A stretch of 64,000 nt of DNA from Marinibaculum pumilum (GTDB lineage Bacteria > Pseudomonadota > Alphaproteobacteria > Ferrovibrionales > Ferrovibrionaceae): assembly GCF_042646425.1 (NCBI RefSeq), contig NZ_JBHRTR010000019.1, positions 62,001-126,000 on the forward strand, read 5' to 3'. Position numbers and translations under genes: made by a program. The notes beneath the pieces were generated by a model, which was given only the letters and a program-made list of their open reading frames with translations, did no database searches and was not told where the DNA came from. Positions 50,253-59,107 of the stretch are shown here, piece after piece; the first letter of the stretch is position 1, and each line of letters starts with the position of its first letter.

Positions 50253-51836
50253 ATGTCCGAAGAAAAATTCAAAGACAAGGACGGACTTTTCAGCGTCTCA
50301 CGCCGTCATTTCCTTGCCGGGGCATCCGTACTTGGCGGTGGTGCAGTCGTCGCGCCGTCTCTACTTCGGCCGGCTCTGGCGGACGACCATATGCCGAAGC
50401 GCGGCGGTACCCTGAAGATGGCGGTGGGCGGCGGCTCGTCGACCAACAGCTTCGACCCGACCACCTATGACGATTTCGTCATGAATGACATCGCCTTCCA
50501 GTACGCCAACCGGCTGACCCAGGCGAACGCGAAGGGTGTGATCGTGCCCGACCTGGCGGAAAGCTGGGAGGCGACGCCGGACGCCAGGGTCTGGCGGTTC
50601 CGGCTGCGCAAGGGGGTGAACTTCCACAACGGCAAGCCGCTGACCGCCGAGGATGCGGTCTGGTCGATCAACCTGCATCGCGGCAAGGACTCCAAGTCCG
50701 CGGCCAAGGCGCTGCTGACCGCCGTCACCGACGTGAAGGCGGAGGGCAAGGATGTCGTGGTGGTGGAGCTGGACGGCGGCAATGCCGACCTGCCGGCGAT
50801 CATGGCCGACTACCACATGATGATCCTGCCCAGCGACCTGCCGGCCGATGCCGGCGTCGGCACCGGCCCGTTCGTGAAGGAGATGTTCGAGCCCGGCGTG
50901 CGCTGGGCGGCGACCCGCAACCCGGACTACTGGGACGGCGACCGGCCCTATGTCGACGCGGTCGAACTGTCGGTGGTGAACGACCCGACAGCGCGGCTGG
51001 CGGCGCTGCGCTCGGGCCAGGCGCATATGATCAACCGGGTCGACGCCAAGACCATCTCGCTGCTGAAGCGCGACCCGAACGTGCAGATCCTGCGCTCGCC
51101 GGCCTGGGCGCACTACACCCTGCCGATGCATTGCGACAAGCCGCCGTTCGACAATCACGACCTGCGCATGGCGATGAAATACGCCTATGACCGGGAGCAG
51201 ATGCTGACCCAGATCCTGCGCGGCTATGGCAGCCTGGGCAACGACACCCCGATCGCGCCGACCAATCCCTATTTCAATGCCGAGATGCCGCAGCGCACCT
51301 ACGATCCCGACAAGGCGGCCTTCCACTACAAGAAGTCGGGCCATTCGGGGCCGCTGCAGGTGCATACCTCGGACGCCGCCTTCGCCGGCGCGATCGATGC
51401 CGCGGTGCTGTTCAAGGAGAACGCGGCCAAGGCCGGCATCACCATCGACGTGATCCGCGACCCGGCGGACGGTTACTGGTCCGACGTCTGGCTGAAGGTG
51501 CCGGCCTGCTACGTGTTCTGGGCCGGCCGGCCGACCCCGGACATGATCTTCTCCACCGCCTATGCCAAGGGCGCCGCCTGGAACGAGGCGAAGTGGGACA
51601 ATGCGAAATTCAATGAGCTGCTGGTGAAGGCGCGGGCGGAGCTCGACTTCGACAAGCGCAAGGCGATGTATGCCGAGATGCAGACCCTGGTGAACACCGA
51701 CGGCGGCACCATCGTGCCGGTGTTCAACGACTGGCTGGATGCCGGCACCAAGGCGGTGAAGGGCTTCGAGCCGCATCCGCTGTTCGACTTCTCCGGCCAC
51801 AAGGCGGCGGAAAAGGTCTGGCTGGACGAAGGCTGA
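50253..51836 (+). CDS. Dipeptide/oligopeptide-type ABC substrate-binding protein
   Basis: 527 residues. SVSRRHFLAGASVLGGGA is a twin-arginine signal; the mature start is near DDHMPKRGG. The family SBP_bac_5 landmarks are LAESWEATPDARVWRFRLRKGVNFHNGKP (residues about 103-131) and NDPTARLAALRSGQ. RMAMKYAYDREQ also fits. It binds peptides or related compounds (opines, nickel chelates or glutathione in relatives) in the periplasm. I used the ATG at 50253 with GGGGAGG upstream. A small hairpin (51844-51862) separates it from the first permease. Confidence 0.9.
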   Translation: MSEEKFKDKDGLFSVSRRHFLAGASVLGGGAVVAPSLLRPALADDHMPKRGGTLKMAVGGGSSTNSFDPTTYDDFVMNDIAFQYANRLTQANAKGVIVPDLAESWEATPDARVWRFRLRKGVNFHNGKPLTAEDAVWSINLHRGKDSKSAAKALLTAVTDVKAEGKDVVVVELDGGNADLPAIMADYHMMILPSDLPADAGVGTGPFVKEMFEPGVRWAATRNPDYWDGDRPYVDAVELSVVNDPTARLAALRSGQAHMINRVDAKTISLLKRDPNVQILRSPAWAHYTLPMHCDKPPFDNHDLRMAMKYAYDREQMLTQILRGYGSLGNDTPIAPTNPYFNAEMPQRTYDPDKAAFHYKKSGHSGPLQVHTSDAAFAGAIDAAVLFKENAAKAGITIDVIRDPADGYWSDVWLKVPACYVFWAGRPTPDMIFSTAYAKGAAWNEAKWDNAKFNELLVKARAELDFDKRKAMYAEMQTLVNTDGGTIVPVFNDWLDAGTKAVKGFEPHPLFDFSGHKAAEKVWLDEG

Positions 51837-51864
51837 GCCGGACCGGGCGCGGCGCACGCCCGCG

Positions 51865-52827
51865 ATGCGCGCACTCGCATTGCTGGTCGGGCGGCGGCTC
51901 CTCTACGGGGCCGTCACCCTGCTGGCCGTTTCCTTCCTGATCTTCGGCGGCACGGAGCTGCTGCCCGGCGACGTGGCGGAGGCGATCCTGGGCCAGGGCG
52001 CCACGCCGGAGGCGGTGGCGGCGATCCGCGCCGATCTCGACCTCGACCGGCCGGCCTGGGAACGCTATGCGGACTGGCTGGGCGGCATCCTGTCCGGCGA
52101 CCTGGGCACCTCGCTGACATCGAAGCGGCCGATCGACGAGATGATCGGCGCCCGGCTGGGCAATACCCTGACCCTGGCGGCGGTGGCGGCGATCGTGTCG
52201 GTACCGCTGGCGCTGCTGCTCGGCCTGCTGGCGGCCTTGTACCGCAACACGATCTTCGACCGGGTGCTGTCGGTCGGCACGGTCTCCACCGTGTCGATGC
52301 CGGAATTCTTCGTCGGCTACCTGCTGATCCTGGTCTTCGCGATCCTGCTGGGCTGGCTGCCGCCGAACTCGAATGCGGTCGCCAATCCGCAGCTCGGCCT
52401 CTGGGACCAGCTGGTCGCGCTGGCGCTGCCCTGCGCCACCCTGACGGTGGTGGTGGTGGCGCATATGATGCGGATGACCCGGGCGGCGGTGATCAACATC
52501 CTGACCGCGCCGTTCATCGAGATGGCGACCCTGAAGGGGGTCAGCCGGGCGCGACGGGTGTTCCGGCACGCCTTTCCCAACGCGCTGTCGCCGATCATCA
52601 ACGTGGTGGTGCTGAACCTCGCCTACCTGGTGGTCGGCGTCGTGGTGGTGGAGGTGGTGTTCGTCTATCCCGGCATGGGCCAGCTGATGGTGGACCATGT
52701 CGCCAAGCGCGACGTGCCGGTGGTGCAGGCCTGCGCGATGATCTTCGCGGCGACCTACGTGCTGCTGAACATGAGCGCGGACATCCTGGCGATCCTCGCC
52801 AATCCGCGCCTGCGGCATCCCAAGTGA
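51865..52827 (+). CDS. Dipeptide-type ABC permease, DppB-like
   Basis: 320 residues with six membrane segments. LVGRRLLYGAVTLLAVSFLIF is the typical first helix, and FGGTELLPGDVAEAILG the conserved periplasmic start. FIEMATLKGVSRARRVFRHAF is the EAA coupling loop. PGMGQLMVDHVAKRDVPVVQA near the end is diagnostic of DppB/OppB. The start codon follows the binding-protein gene by 28 bp without a clear ribosome site. Confidence 0.92.
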   Translation: MRALALLVGRRLLYGAVTLLAVSFLIFGGTELLPGDVAEAILGQGATPEAVAAIRADLDLDRPAWERYADWLGGILSGDLGTSLTSKRPIDEMIGARLGNTLTLAAVAAIVSVPLALLLGLLAALYRNTIFDRVLSVGTVSTVSMPEFFVGYLLILVFAILLGWLPPNSNAVANPQLGLWDQLVALALPCATLTVVVVAHMMRMTRAAVINILTAPFIEMATLKGVSRARRVFRHAFPNALSPIINVVVLNLAYLVVGVVVVEVVFVYPGMGQLMVDHVAKRDVPVVQACAMIFAATYVLLNMSADILAILANPRLRHPK

Positions 52828-52837
52828 GGAAGGCGAA

Positions 52838-53653
52838 ATGACCGCCCGCTATCCGGTCTCGGTCTGGGTCGGGGCGGCGATCGTCCTGCTGTTCGCCGTC
52901 CTGGCCGCCTTCGGCCCCTGGCTCGCCCCCTATGGCGAGGGGGAGATCGTCGGCGATGTCTGGGAGCCGCTGTTCGGTACCTACCTGCTGGGCACCGACA
53001 ACCTGGGCCGCGACATGCTGACCCGCCTGCTCTACGGCGCGCAGACCACGGTCGGCATCTCGCTGGCGGCGACGATGGTCACCTTCCTGCTGGGCAGCGT
53101 GCTGGGCTTCCTGGCGGCCACCGCCGGCGGCGCGCTGGACCAGGTGATCAGCCGGGCGGTCGACGCGGTGCTGGCGATCCCGCCGCTGATCTTCGGCCTG
53201 GTGGTGCTGTCGGTGATGCCCTCGTCGATCCCGATCCTGATCGCGGTGATGGGGGTGCTGTTCGCCGCGCCGGTGTTCCGGGTGGCGCGGGCGGTCGCGA
53301 TGGACGTCACCGTGATGGAATATGTCGAGGTCGCGCGCCTGCGCGGCGAGGGGCCGGCCTGGATCATGGGGCGGGAGATCCTGCCCAACGCGCTGACCCC
53401 GCTGGTGGCGGAGTTCGGACTGCGCTTCTCCTACACCATGCTGTTCCTCTCCGCGCTCAGCTTCCTGGGCCTGGGGGTGCAGCCGCCGACCGCGGACTGG
53501 GGCGGCATCGTGAAGGAGAATGCCGCGGCGATCAGCTTCGGCCTGATCGCGCCGCTGCTGCCCGCGGCGGCGATCGCGATCATGACGATCGGCGTGAACC
53601 TGGTGGTCGACTGGGTGTTGAACCGCACATCGACCTTGCGGCGGGGAGGGTAG
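52838..53653 (+). CDS. Dipeptide-type ABC permease, DppC-like
   Basis: 271 residues, six membrane segments. The LLGTDNLGRDMLTRLLYGAQ motif after the first helix, MEYVEVARLRGEGPAWIMGR as coupling loop and LSFLGLGVQPPTADWG are the hallmarks of DppC/OppC. It pairs with the DppB-like subunit. AGGAAGG lies 5 bp before the ATG. The fused ATPase gene starts 4 bp after its stop. Confidence 0.92.
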   Translation: MTARYPVSVWVGAAIVLLFAVLAAFGPWLAPYGEGEIVGDVWEPLFGTYLLGTDNLGRDMLTRLLYGAQTTVGISLAATMVTFLLGSVLGFLAATAGGALDQVISRAVDAVLAIPPLIFGLVVLSVMPSSIPILIAVMGVLFAAPVFRVARAVAMDVTVMEYVEVARLRGEGPAWIMGREILPNALTPLVAEFGLRFSYTMLFLSALSFLGLGVQPPTADWGGIVKENAAAISFGLIAPLLPAAAIAIMTIGVNLVVDWVLNRTSTLRRGG

Positions 53654-53657
53654 GCGG

Positions 53658-55331
53658 ATGGCGCAGGCGGACATGGTGGATACGGGACAGGCGCAGGGCG
53701 GCACCCTGCTGGACGTGCGCGACCTGCGGATCGAGACCAGCCAGTCCGACCCGGACGCCCGCAGCCAGATCGTGAAGGGTGTCTCCTTCACCGTCGGCCG
53801 CGGCGAGGTGCTGGGCCTGATCGGCGAGTCCGGCGCCGGCAAGTCGACGATCGGCCTGGCCACCATGGCCTATGCCCGTCCCGGCACAAGGATCAGCGAC
53901 GGCGAGATCATCCTGGACGGCGACAATGTCCTGGACCTGCCGCCGGTGGCGGTGCGGAAGCTGCGCGGCCAGCGGGTCGCCTATGTGGCGCAGAGCGCGG
54001 CGGCGGCCTTCAACCCGGCGCTGCGGCTCGGCGACCAGATCGTCGAGCCGGCGGTGATCCACGGCGTCTGCAGCGCCGATGAGGGGCGGCAGCTTGCCGG
54101 CGACCTGTACCACCGCCTCGGCCTGCCCGACCCGGACCGCTTCGGCGAGCGCTATCCGCACCAGGTCTCCGGCGGCCAGCTGCAGCGGGCGATGACGGTG
54201 ATGGCCCTGGTCTGCAAGCCGGACCTGATCGTCTTCGACGAACCGACGACGGCGCTGGACGTCACCACCCAGATCGAGGTGCTGGCCGCGATCAAGGACG
54301 CGATCTCCGACCTGGACACCGCCGCCCTCTACATCAGCCACGACCTGGCGGTGGTGGCGCAGATCGCCGATTCCATCATGGTCCTGCGCTATGGCGAGAC
54401 GGTGGAATATGGCGAGACCGGGCAGGTGCTGCACGCGCCCCGGCAGGACTATACGAAGGCACTGGTCAGCGTCCGTTCCGTCGGCCAGCCCGAGGGCGCG
54501 ATGGCCGGGGTGGCTGCGCCGGAGCCGGTGCTGCAGATGACCGGCATCACCGCAGGCTATCGTCGCGGCCAGACCATCCTGGAGGATGTCACCATCGCCG
54601 TGCCGCAGGGCCGCACCGTCGCGGTGGTGGGGGAGAGCGGCTCCGGCAAGTCGACCCTGGCGCGGGTGGCGATGGGCCTGCTGCCGCCGTGGGACGGCGA
54701 ACTGCGCTTCGACGGCGCCCCCCTGACCCCGCATCTGAAGCGGCGCAGCCGGGAAGAGCTGCGGACCCTGCAGATGATCTACCAGATGCCGGACGTCGCC
54801 CTGAACCCGCGGCAGGAGGTGCGCGAGATCATCGGCCGGCCGCTGACCCGCTTCCTGGGCCTGCGCGGACGGAAGCGGATGGACCGGGTGGTGGAGCTGC
54901 TGGAACATATCGACCTGGATGCCAGCTTCGCCAATCGCCTGCCGGGCGAACTGTCGGGCGGCCAGAAGCAGCGGGTCTGCATCGCCCGCGCGCTGGCGGC
55001 AGAGCCGAAGCTGATCATCTGCGACGAGGTCACCTCCGCCCTCGACCCGCTGGTCGCCGACGGCATCCTGGAACTGCTGCTGCGGCTGCAGCGGGAGGAC
55101 AATCTCTCCTACCTGTTCATCACCCACGACCTGGCGACGGTGAAGGCGATTGCCGACGATGTGGTGGTGATGTACCAGGGCCGGGTGGTCTGCCAGGGGC
55201 CGCGGGCGGAGGTGATGACCCCGCCGCATGACGCCTATACCGACCTGCTGTTGAAGTCGGTGCCGGAGATGAAGCTCGGTTGGCTCGAAGAGGTGCTGGA
55301 ATCCCGCCGCATGGAGGCGGCCGGGAACTGA
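53658..55331 (+). CDS. Fused dipeptide-type ABC ATPase (DppD-DppF)
   Basis: 557 residues holding two complete ATPase domains. Domain 1 (about 18-280) has Walker A GESGAGKST, signature VSGGQLQRA, Walker B LIVFDEPTTALD and switch SHDLAVV. Domain 2 (about 290-545) has GESGSGKST, LSGGQKQRV, LIICDEVTSALD and THDLATV. All catalytic motifs are intact in both, so one polypeptide replaces the usual DppD and DppF pair. The oligopeptide-ATPase C-terminal iron-sulfur cysteine motif seen in some DppD proteins is absent. Confidence 0.93.
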   Translation: MAQADMVDTGQAQGGTLLDVRDLRIETSQSDPDARSQIVKGVSFTVGRGEVLGLIGESGAGKSTIGLATMAYARPGTRISDGEIILDGDNVLDLPPVAVRKLRGQRVAYVAQSAAAAFNPALRLGDQIVEPAVIHGVCSADEGRQLAGDLYHRLGLPDPDRFGERYPHQVSGGQLQRAMTVMALVCKPDLIVFDEPTTALDVTTQIEVLAAIKDAISDLDTAALYISHDLAVVAQIADSIMVLRYGETVEYGETGQVLHAPRQDYTKALVSVRSVGQPEGAMAGVAAPEPVLQMTGITAGYRRGQTILEDVTIAVPQGRTVAVVGESGSGKSTLARVAMGLLPPWDGELRFDGAPLTPHLKRRSREELRTLQMIYQMPDVALNPRQEVREIIGRPLTRFLGLRGRKRMDRVVELLEHIDLDASFANRLPGELSGGQKQRVCIARALAAEPKLIICDEVTSALDPLVADGILELLLRLQREDNLSYLFITHDLATVKAIADDVVVMYQGRVVCQGPRAEVMTPPHDAYTDLLLKSVPEMKLGWLEEVLESRRMEAAGN

Positions 55332-56212
55332 CCGGCCCGGCATCGCCGGGCGCCGAGTCAGGCGACAGCCGGCCACTGCTGGGCATCGCGCTGATGGCGG
55401 CGGCGATGCTGATCATTCCCACGGTCGACGGCGTGGCCAAGCATCTGGGGGAGAGCTTCTCGCCGCTCTTCGTGGCCTGGTCGCGCTATGCCGCGGCGAC
55501 CCTGATCGTGCTGCCGGTCGCGCTGTGGCGGCTGGGCCCGCGAAAGGCGCTGCCGCGGCGCGGCCTGGGCGCCCACCTGCTGCGCACCGCCTTCCTGATG
55601 GCGGCGATGAGCTTCTATTTCCTGGCAATCGCGCGGATCCCGCTGGCCACAGCCTCGGGCGCCTATTTCGTCGGACCTGTCGTGGCCGCCCTGCTGGCGA
55701 TGCTGCTGCTGCGGGAGAAGGCGCGGCCGCTGCGGCTGGCGGCGGTGGCGCTGGGCTTCGCCGGCGCCATGACCGTCGTCCGTCCGGACGGCGGGATCTC
55801 CACCGGCATGCTGCTGGCGCTGGGCAGCGGGATCTGCTTCGCCGGCTATATCATCGCCACCCGGGTCGCGGCCCGCAGCGCCGGCGTCCTGCCGACCCTG
55901 GCCTTCCAATGCCTGGTCGGCGCCCTGCTGCTGACCCCGCAGGCGATCTGGACCTTCGCCGTGCCGGATGCGACGCAATTGGTGCTGATCCTGACCATGG
56001 GGGCGGTCTCCGCCTTCTGCCATGTGCTGTCGATCAACGCCTTCCGCTATGCCGATGCCTCGCTGCTGTCGCCGCTGGTCTACCTGGAACTGGTCGGCAC
56101 GGCGGCGATCGGGCTGTTCGTCTTCGGCGAATTCCCCGACGCGGTCACCTGGACCGGCATCGCGGTGATCGTGGCCGCCGGCCTGCTGCTGGCACGGGAG
56201 CGGGCGCGCTGA
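55280..56212 (+). CDS. EamA/DMT family transporter
   Basis: About 310 residues with ten membrane segments in two EamA halves: LLGIALMAAAMLIIPTVDG starts the first, TGMLLALGSGICFAGYII the second, and RIPLATASGAYFVGPVVAAL is the conserved helix-3/4 region. The export substrate is unknown. The start is uncertain. There is no ATG or GTG before the first helix, so a TTG at 55280 (inside the ATPase gene) or a CTG at 55328 with GGAGGCGG upstream must be used. Confidence 0.85.
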   Translation: MARRGAGIPPHGGGRELTGPASPGAESGDSRPLLGIALMAAAMLIIPTVDGVAKHLGESFSPLFVAWSRYAAATLIVLPVALWRLGPRKALPRRGLGAHLLRTAFLMAAMSFYFLAIARIPLATASGAYFVGPVVAALLAMLLLREKARPLRLAAVALGFAGAMTVVRPDGGISTGMLLALGSGICFAGYIIATRVAARSAGVLPTLAFQCLVGALLLTPQAIWTFAVPDATQLVLILTMGAVSAFCHVLSINAFRYADASLLSPLVYLELVGTAAIGLFVFGEFPDAVTWTGIAVIVAAGLLLARERAR

Positions 56213-56218
56213 CGGCGC

Positions 56219-57427
56219 TCAGGCAGGAACGGGCGTACCGCCGCGGCGGATGTGCAGGTAGAGCCCACCGACAATGGCCAGGTTGGCGATGCCGAAAGCG
56301 GCGGCCGCCGCGAAGGCCAGGGTATAGCCGCCGGTGATGTCGTAGAGCCGGCCGCCCAGGAAGCCGCCGAAGCCATGCGCCAGGAAGGCAAAGGCGGTGA
56401 CGATGCCCATCGCGCCGGCACGGCGTGCGGGCGCAGTCAGGGCGGTCGTCGTTGTCAGCACGCCAGTCATCACGCCGGAATAGCCGAAGCCGTAGGCCAG
56501 GCCGTAGAGGTAGAAGCTGCCCAGCCCGTCGAGCTGGGTGAAGCCGAACACCATCGCCGTCTGCCACAGGGAGGCGGTCATGTAGGCGGGGATCGCGCCG
56601 ACCATGTCGGCCAGCTTGCCGAACACCAGCCGGCCCAGGATGCCGGCGGCCAGGATCGCGAACATCACGCCGGCGGACTCCGACGCCGACAAAGCGCGGT
56701 CCTGCATCAGCGGCACCAGGTGCATCAGCGGCACCGCCATCAGGGTACAGCAGCACAGCACCGCGGCGCTCAGCACGATCACCACGGTGCGGTGCGGCAG
56801 GATGCCGTGCAGGCCGGCCGCGCCGCCGCCCGCGCCGCCGGTCCGCGGCGGCGGGTCGCGTGCCAGCAGCGACAGCGGCAGCAGCAGGGCCAGGGTGCCG
56901 GCGCCCAGCAGCGCCAGGGCGCCGCGCCAGCCGAACGCCTCGATCGCCACCGCGGCGATCACCGGGATCGTGCCCTGGCCCAGCGCCTGGCCGGCGGAAG
57001 CGATGCCCAGCGCCATGCCGGCGCCGGTCGCGAACCAGTTGCCGACCAGCGCCAGCAGCGGCGCGAAGAAGGCGGCGCCGCCGAACGCGCCGCCGACCAG
57101 GAACAGCAGGTAGAGCTGCCACAGCGCCTCCGCCTGGGAGGCGGCCAGGATGCACAGGCCCAGCACCGCGCCGCCGGCAAGGCAGATCCACCGGATCCCC
57201 CAGCGGTCCGCGGCCCGGCCCAGCAGGATGCCGCCAGCCGCCAGCCCGACCAGCCCCGCGGTGTTGATCAGGGCGATATCGCCCCGTGCCCAGCCGAACT
57301 CCCGCTCCAGCGGCAGGAAGAAGACGGACAGGCCGCTGACCAGCTGGCCCATCGTCACCGCCAGCATGACGGCGGCGGCCGCGACGATCACCCAGCGATA
57401 GCGCGGCTCTGCGGCCTGTTCCGGCAT
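56219..57427 (-). CDS. MFS transporter
   Basis: 402 residues, twelve membrane segments. LLGRAADRWGIRWICLAGG after helix 2 is the MFS cytoplasmic signature, and ILGRLVFGKLADMVGAIPA repeats it in the second half. The N-terminal FFLPLEREFGWARGDIAL is like the oxalate/monocarboxylate-type (YfmO/NarK-distant) MFS proteins often annotated as MFS_1. The substrate is not predictable. I used the ATG at 57427. It converges with the DMT gene with a 6-bp gap. Confidence 0.9.
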   Translation of the reverse strand: MPEQAAEPRYRWVIVAAAAVMLAVTMGQLVSGLSVFFLPLEREFGWARGDIALINTAGLVGLAAGGILLGRAADRWGIRWICLAGGAVLGLCILAASQAEALWQLYLLFLVGGAFGGAAFFAPLLALVGNWFATGAGMALGIASAGQALGQGTIPVIAAVAIEAFGWRGALALLGAGTLALLLPLSLLARDPPPRTGGAGGGAAGLHGILPHRTVVIVLSAAVLCCCTLMAVPLMHLVPLMQDRALSASESAGVMFAILAAGILGRLVFGKLADMVGAIPAYMTASLWQTAMVFGFTQLDGLGSFYLYGLAYGFGYSGVMTGVLTTTTALTAPARRAGAMGIVTAFAFLAHGFGGFLGGRLYDITGGYTLAFAAAAAFGIANLAIVGGLYLHIRRGGTPVPA

Positions 57428-57817
57428 GGCGTGGACCCTGTCCTGTTTCCTCGGCCCAGAGGGTAGGGGATCGGGCCCGGCCGCGGGAATGCCGCTTCCG
57501 CAGATGCCGCATGTGGCCGCCGCATTGCCCCAATGGCCGGTCATGTCCGACCTCACCGGGCATGGCCAGTCTTGGGCCACTGGTGACCGCTTCCGCGTGG
57601 CGAGGATGCAGTTCGGGCCACATGCTTCTCCTCCAACGCGTCATTCGCGCACTTGTTGCGCGAATCCATGGTGCTGCGAGGCTCAATCAGGGCAGGCTCT
57701 TATTGAGAGGCGGCGGCATGGACTCGCGTATCAAGTACGCGGGTGACGATATTTGGCAGAGGCAGGGGATCCCTGCCGCAGCATCGGCGGCGGCAACCGG
57801 CTTTCCTTTCGCCCCCC
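57428..57817. other. 390-bp intergenic region upstream of the MFS gene
   Basis: The left part should carry the MFS promoter on the minus strand, but no clear boxes were seen. The centre is occupied by the long palindromic repeat at 57640-57747. The right part, up to the stop of the flavin oxidoreductase, shows nothing I can name. Confidence 0.5.
57640..57747. repeat. 108-bp palindromic repeat, full copy
   Basis: The 31-bp left arm (57640-57670) and right arm (57717-57747) are inverted repeats of each other at about 25 of 31 positions. Each contains its own hairpin: TTCGCGC-ACTTGTT-GCGCGAA and ACTCGCGT-ATCAAGT-ACGCGGGT. Inside lies CTCAAT (57682-57687) with ATTGAG (57702-57707). Sequence differences between arms are compensated within each stem, so pairing is kept. 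A partial copy lies at 43580-43660. Confidence 0.85.
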
Positions 57818-59029
57818 TCAGCCCTCCGGATGCCGCCGGCGCAGGTTCAGGTCGGCGGGCCAGACGCTGCGCTTCAGGTCCAGCGGATAGCCGCAGCTAT
57901 AGTCGTAGGGCGGCTTGATCACGTATTTCCGGTCGAACGGGATCCAGTTGTAGGGCTCGCCCGCGCGGATGATGTAGGGCCAGTCCGGATGGGCGAAGAG
58001 CGGCCGGCCGACGGCGCAGAGATCGCCGGCGCCGGAGGTGATCACCTGTTCGGCATGCGGGCCCTCGGCGATGCCGCCATTGACGATCACCGGCTTGCCG
58101 CTGGCGCGCCGCAGAACGGTCGGCATCGGGTCGGCGCTGTTCGGGTCGCGGTTGTCGGTCCAGTCGAAGCTGGACCAGTGCAGCGCGTCGACCTGCGCAT
58201 CCGCCAGGGCGCGGCCCAGCGCCTCGGCATAGCGCACGCCGTCCGGCCAGGCGCCGCCGAAATCGTCCACCCCGTCCTGCGACAGGCGCAGGGTGATCAG
58301 CTTGCCCGGCCCGATCGCCTCGCGCACCCGCTCGCAGACCAGCTTGGCGAAGCGGATGTTGTTCTCCGGGCTGCCGCCGAACTCGTCGCTGCGCAGGTTC
58401 TGCTTCGGGTCGACGAACTGGTACAGCAGGTAGCCGTTGGCGGCATGGATCTCCACCCCGTCGAAACCGGCCTGCATGCCGCGGGCGGCGCCCTCGGCAA
58501 AGCCGTCGGCGATGCGGAAGATCTCCTCCCGGCTCAGCGCGCGGGCCGGCGGGAAGGTCACCTTCGGCCAATGGCCGACGACCTGGCGGTCATACTTTTC
58601 CTGGTCGCTGTCGGTATAGAGCACCCAGCCCGGGCTCTGCGTGTCGCTGGCGCTGACCGGCGCCTCGCCCGCGAACAGGCAGCGCGGGTCGCTGACCCGG
58701 CCGCCATGCATCAGCTGCAGGATGATCGGCACGTCGCAGGCATGGACGGCGTCCACCGTCCTGCGCCAGCCGGCGATGTGCTTCTCGTTGGCGATGCCCG
58801 GCTGGTTCAGGTAGGCGATGCAGCCCAGCGCATCCTCCTCGTAGGTGCCTTCGGAGATGATCATCGCCACCCCGCCGCGGGCGCGCCGGGCGTAATAGGC
58901 CGTCATCTCGTCGGTGGGCGTGCCGTCATCCTCCGCCGACTGGCGGGTCAGCGGCGCCATGACGATCCGGTTCTTCAGGGTGAGGTTCCCCAGGCGGTAC
59001 GAAGAGAAGGTGTTCGGAAAAGCCTGCAT
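57818..59029 (-). CDS. NADH:flavin oxidoreductase (Old Yellow Enzyme family)
   Basis: 403 residues, somewhat longer than the typical 360. LGNLTLKNRIVMAPLTRQSA is the family start; ILQLMHGGRVSDP, the substrate-anchoring HAANGYLLYQFVDPKQN, and PVIVNGGIAEG with VGRPLFAHPDWP binding FMN phosphate follow. These FMN enzymes reduce activated C=C bonds (enones, nitro compounds) with NAD(P)H. The C-terminal 60 residues (YNWIPFDRKY onward) are an extension. I used the ATG at 59029. The Rid-family gene upstream is on the same strand, 78 bp away. Confidence 0.9.
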   Translation of the reverse strand: MQAFPNTFSSYRLGNLTLKNRIVMAPLTRQSAEDDGTPTDEMTAYYARRARGGVAMIISEGTYEEDALGCIAYLNQPGIANEKHIAGWRRTVDAVHACDVPIILQLMHGGRVSDPRCLFAGEAPVSASDTQSPGWVLYTDSDQEKYDRQVVGHWPKVTFPPARALSREEIFRIADGFAEGAARGMQAGFDGVEIHAANGYLLYQFVDPKQNLRSDEFGGSPENNIRFAKLVCERVREAIGPGKLITLRLSQDGVDDFGGAWPDGVRYAEALGRALADAQVDALHWSSFDWTDNRDPNSADPMPTVLRRASGKPVIVNGGIAEGPHAEQVITSGAGDLCAVGRPLFAHPDWPYIIRAGEPYNWIPFDRKYVIKPPYDYSCGYPLDLKRSVWPADLNLRRRHPEG

Positions 59030-59107
59030 ACGTATGCCCCCTTGCTCGGCCGCCCCCGTCAGCGACGGTGCCAATGTAGCACCGGGCCGCTGCGGTTGCG
59101 ATTTGTC

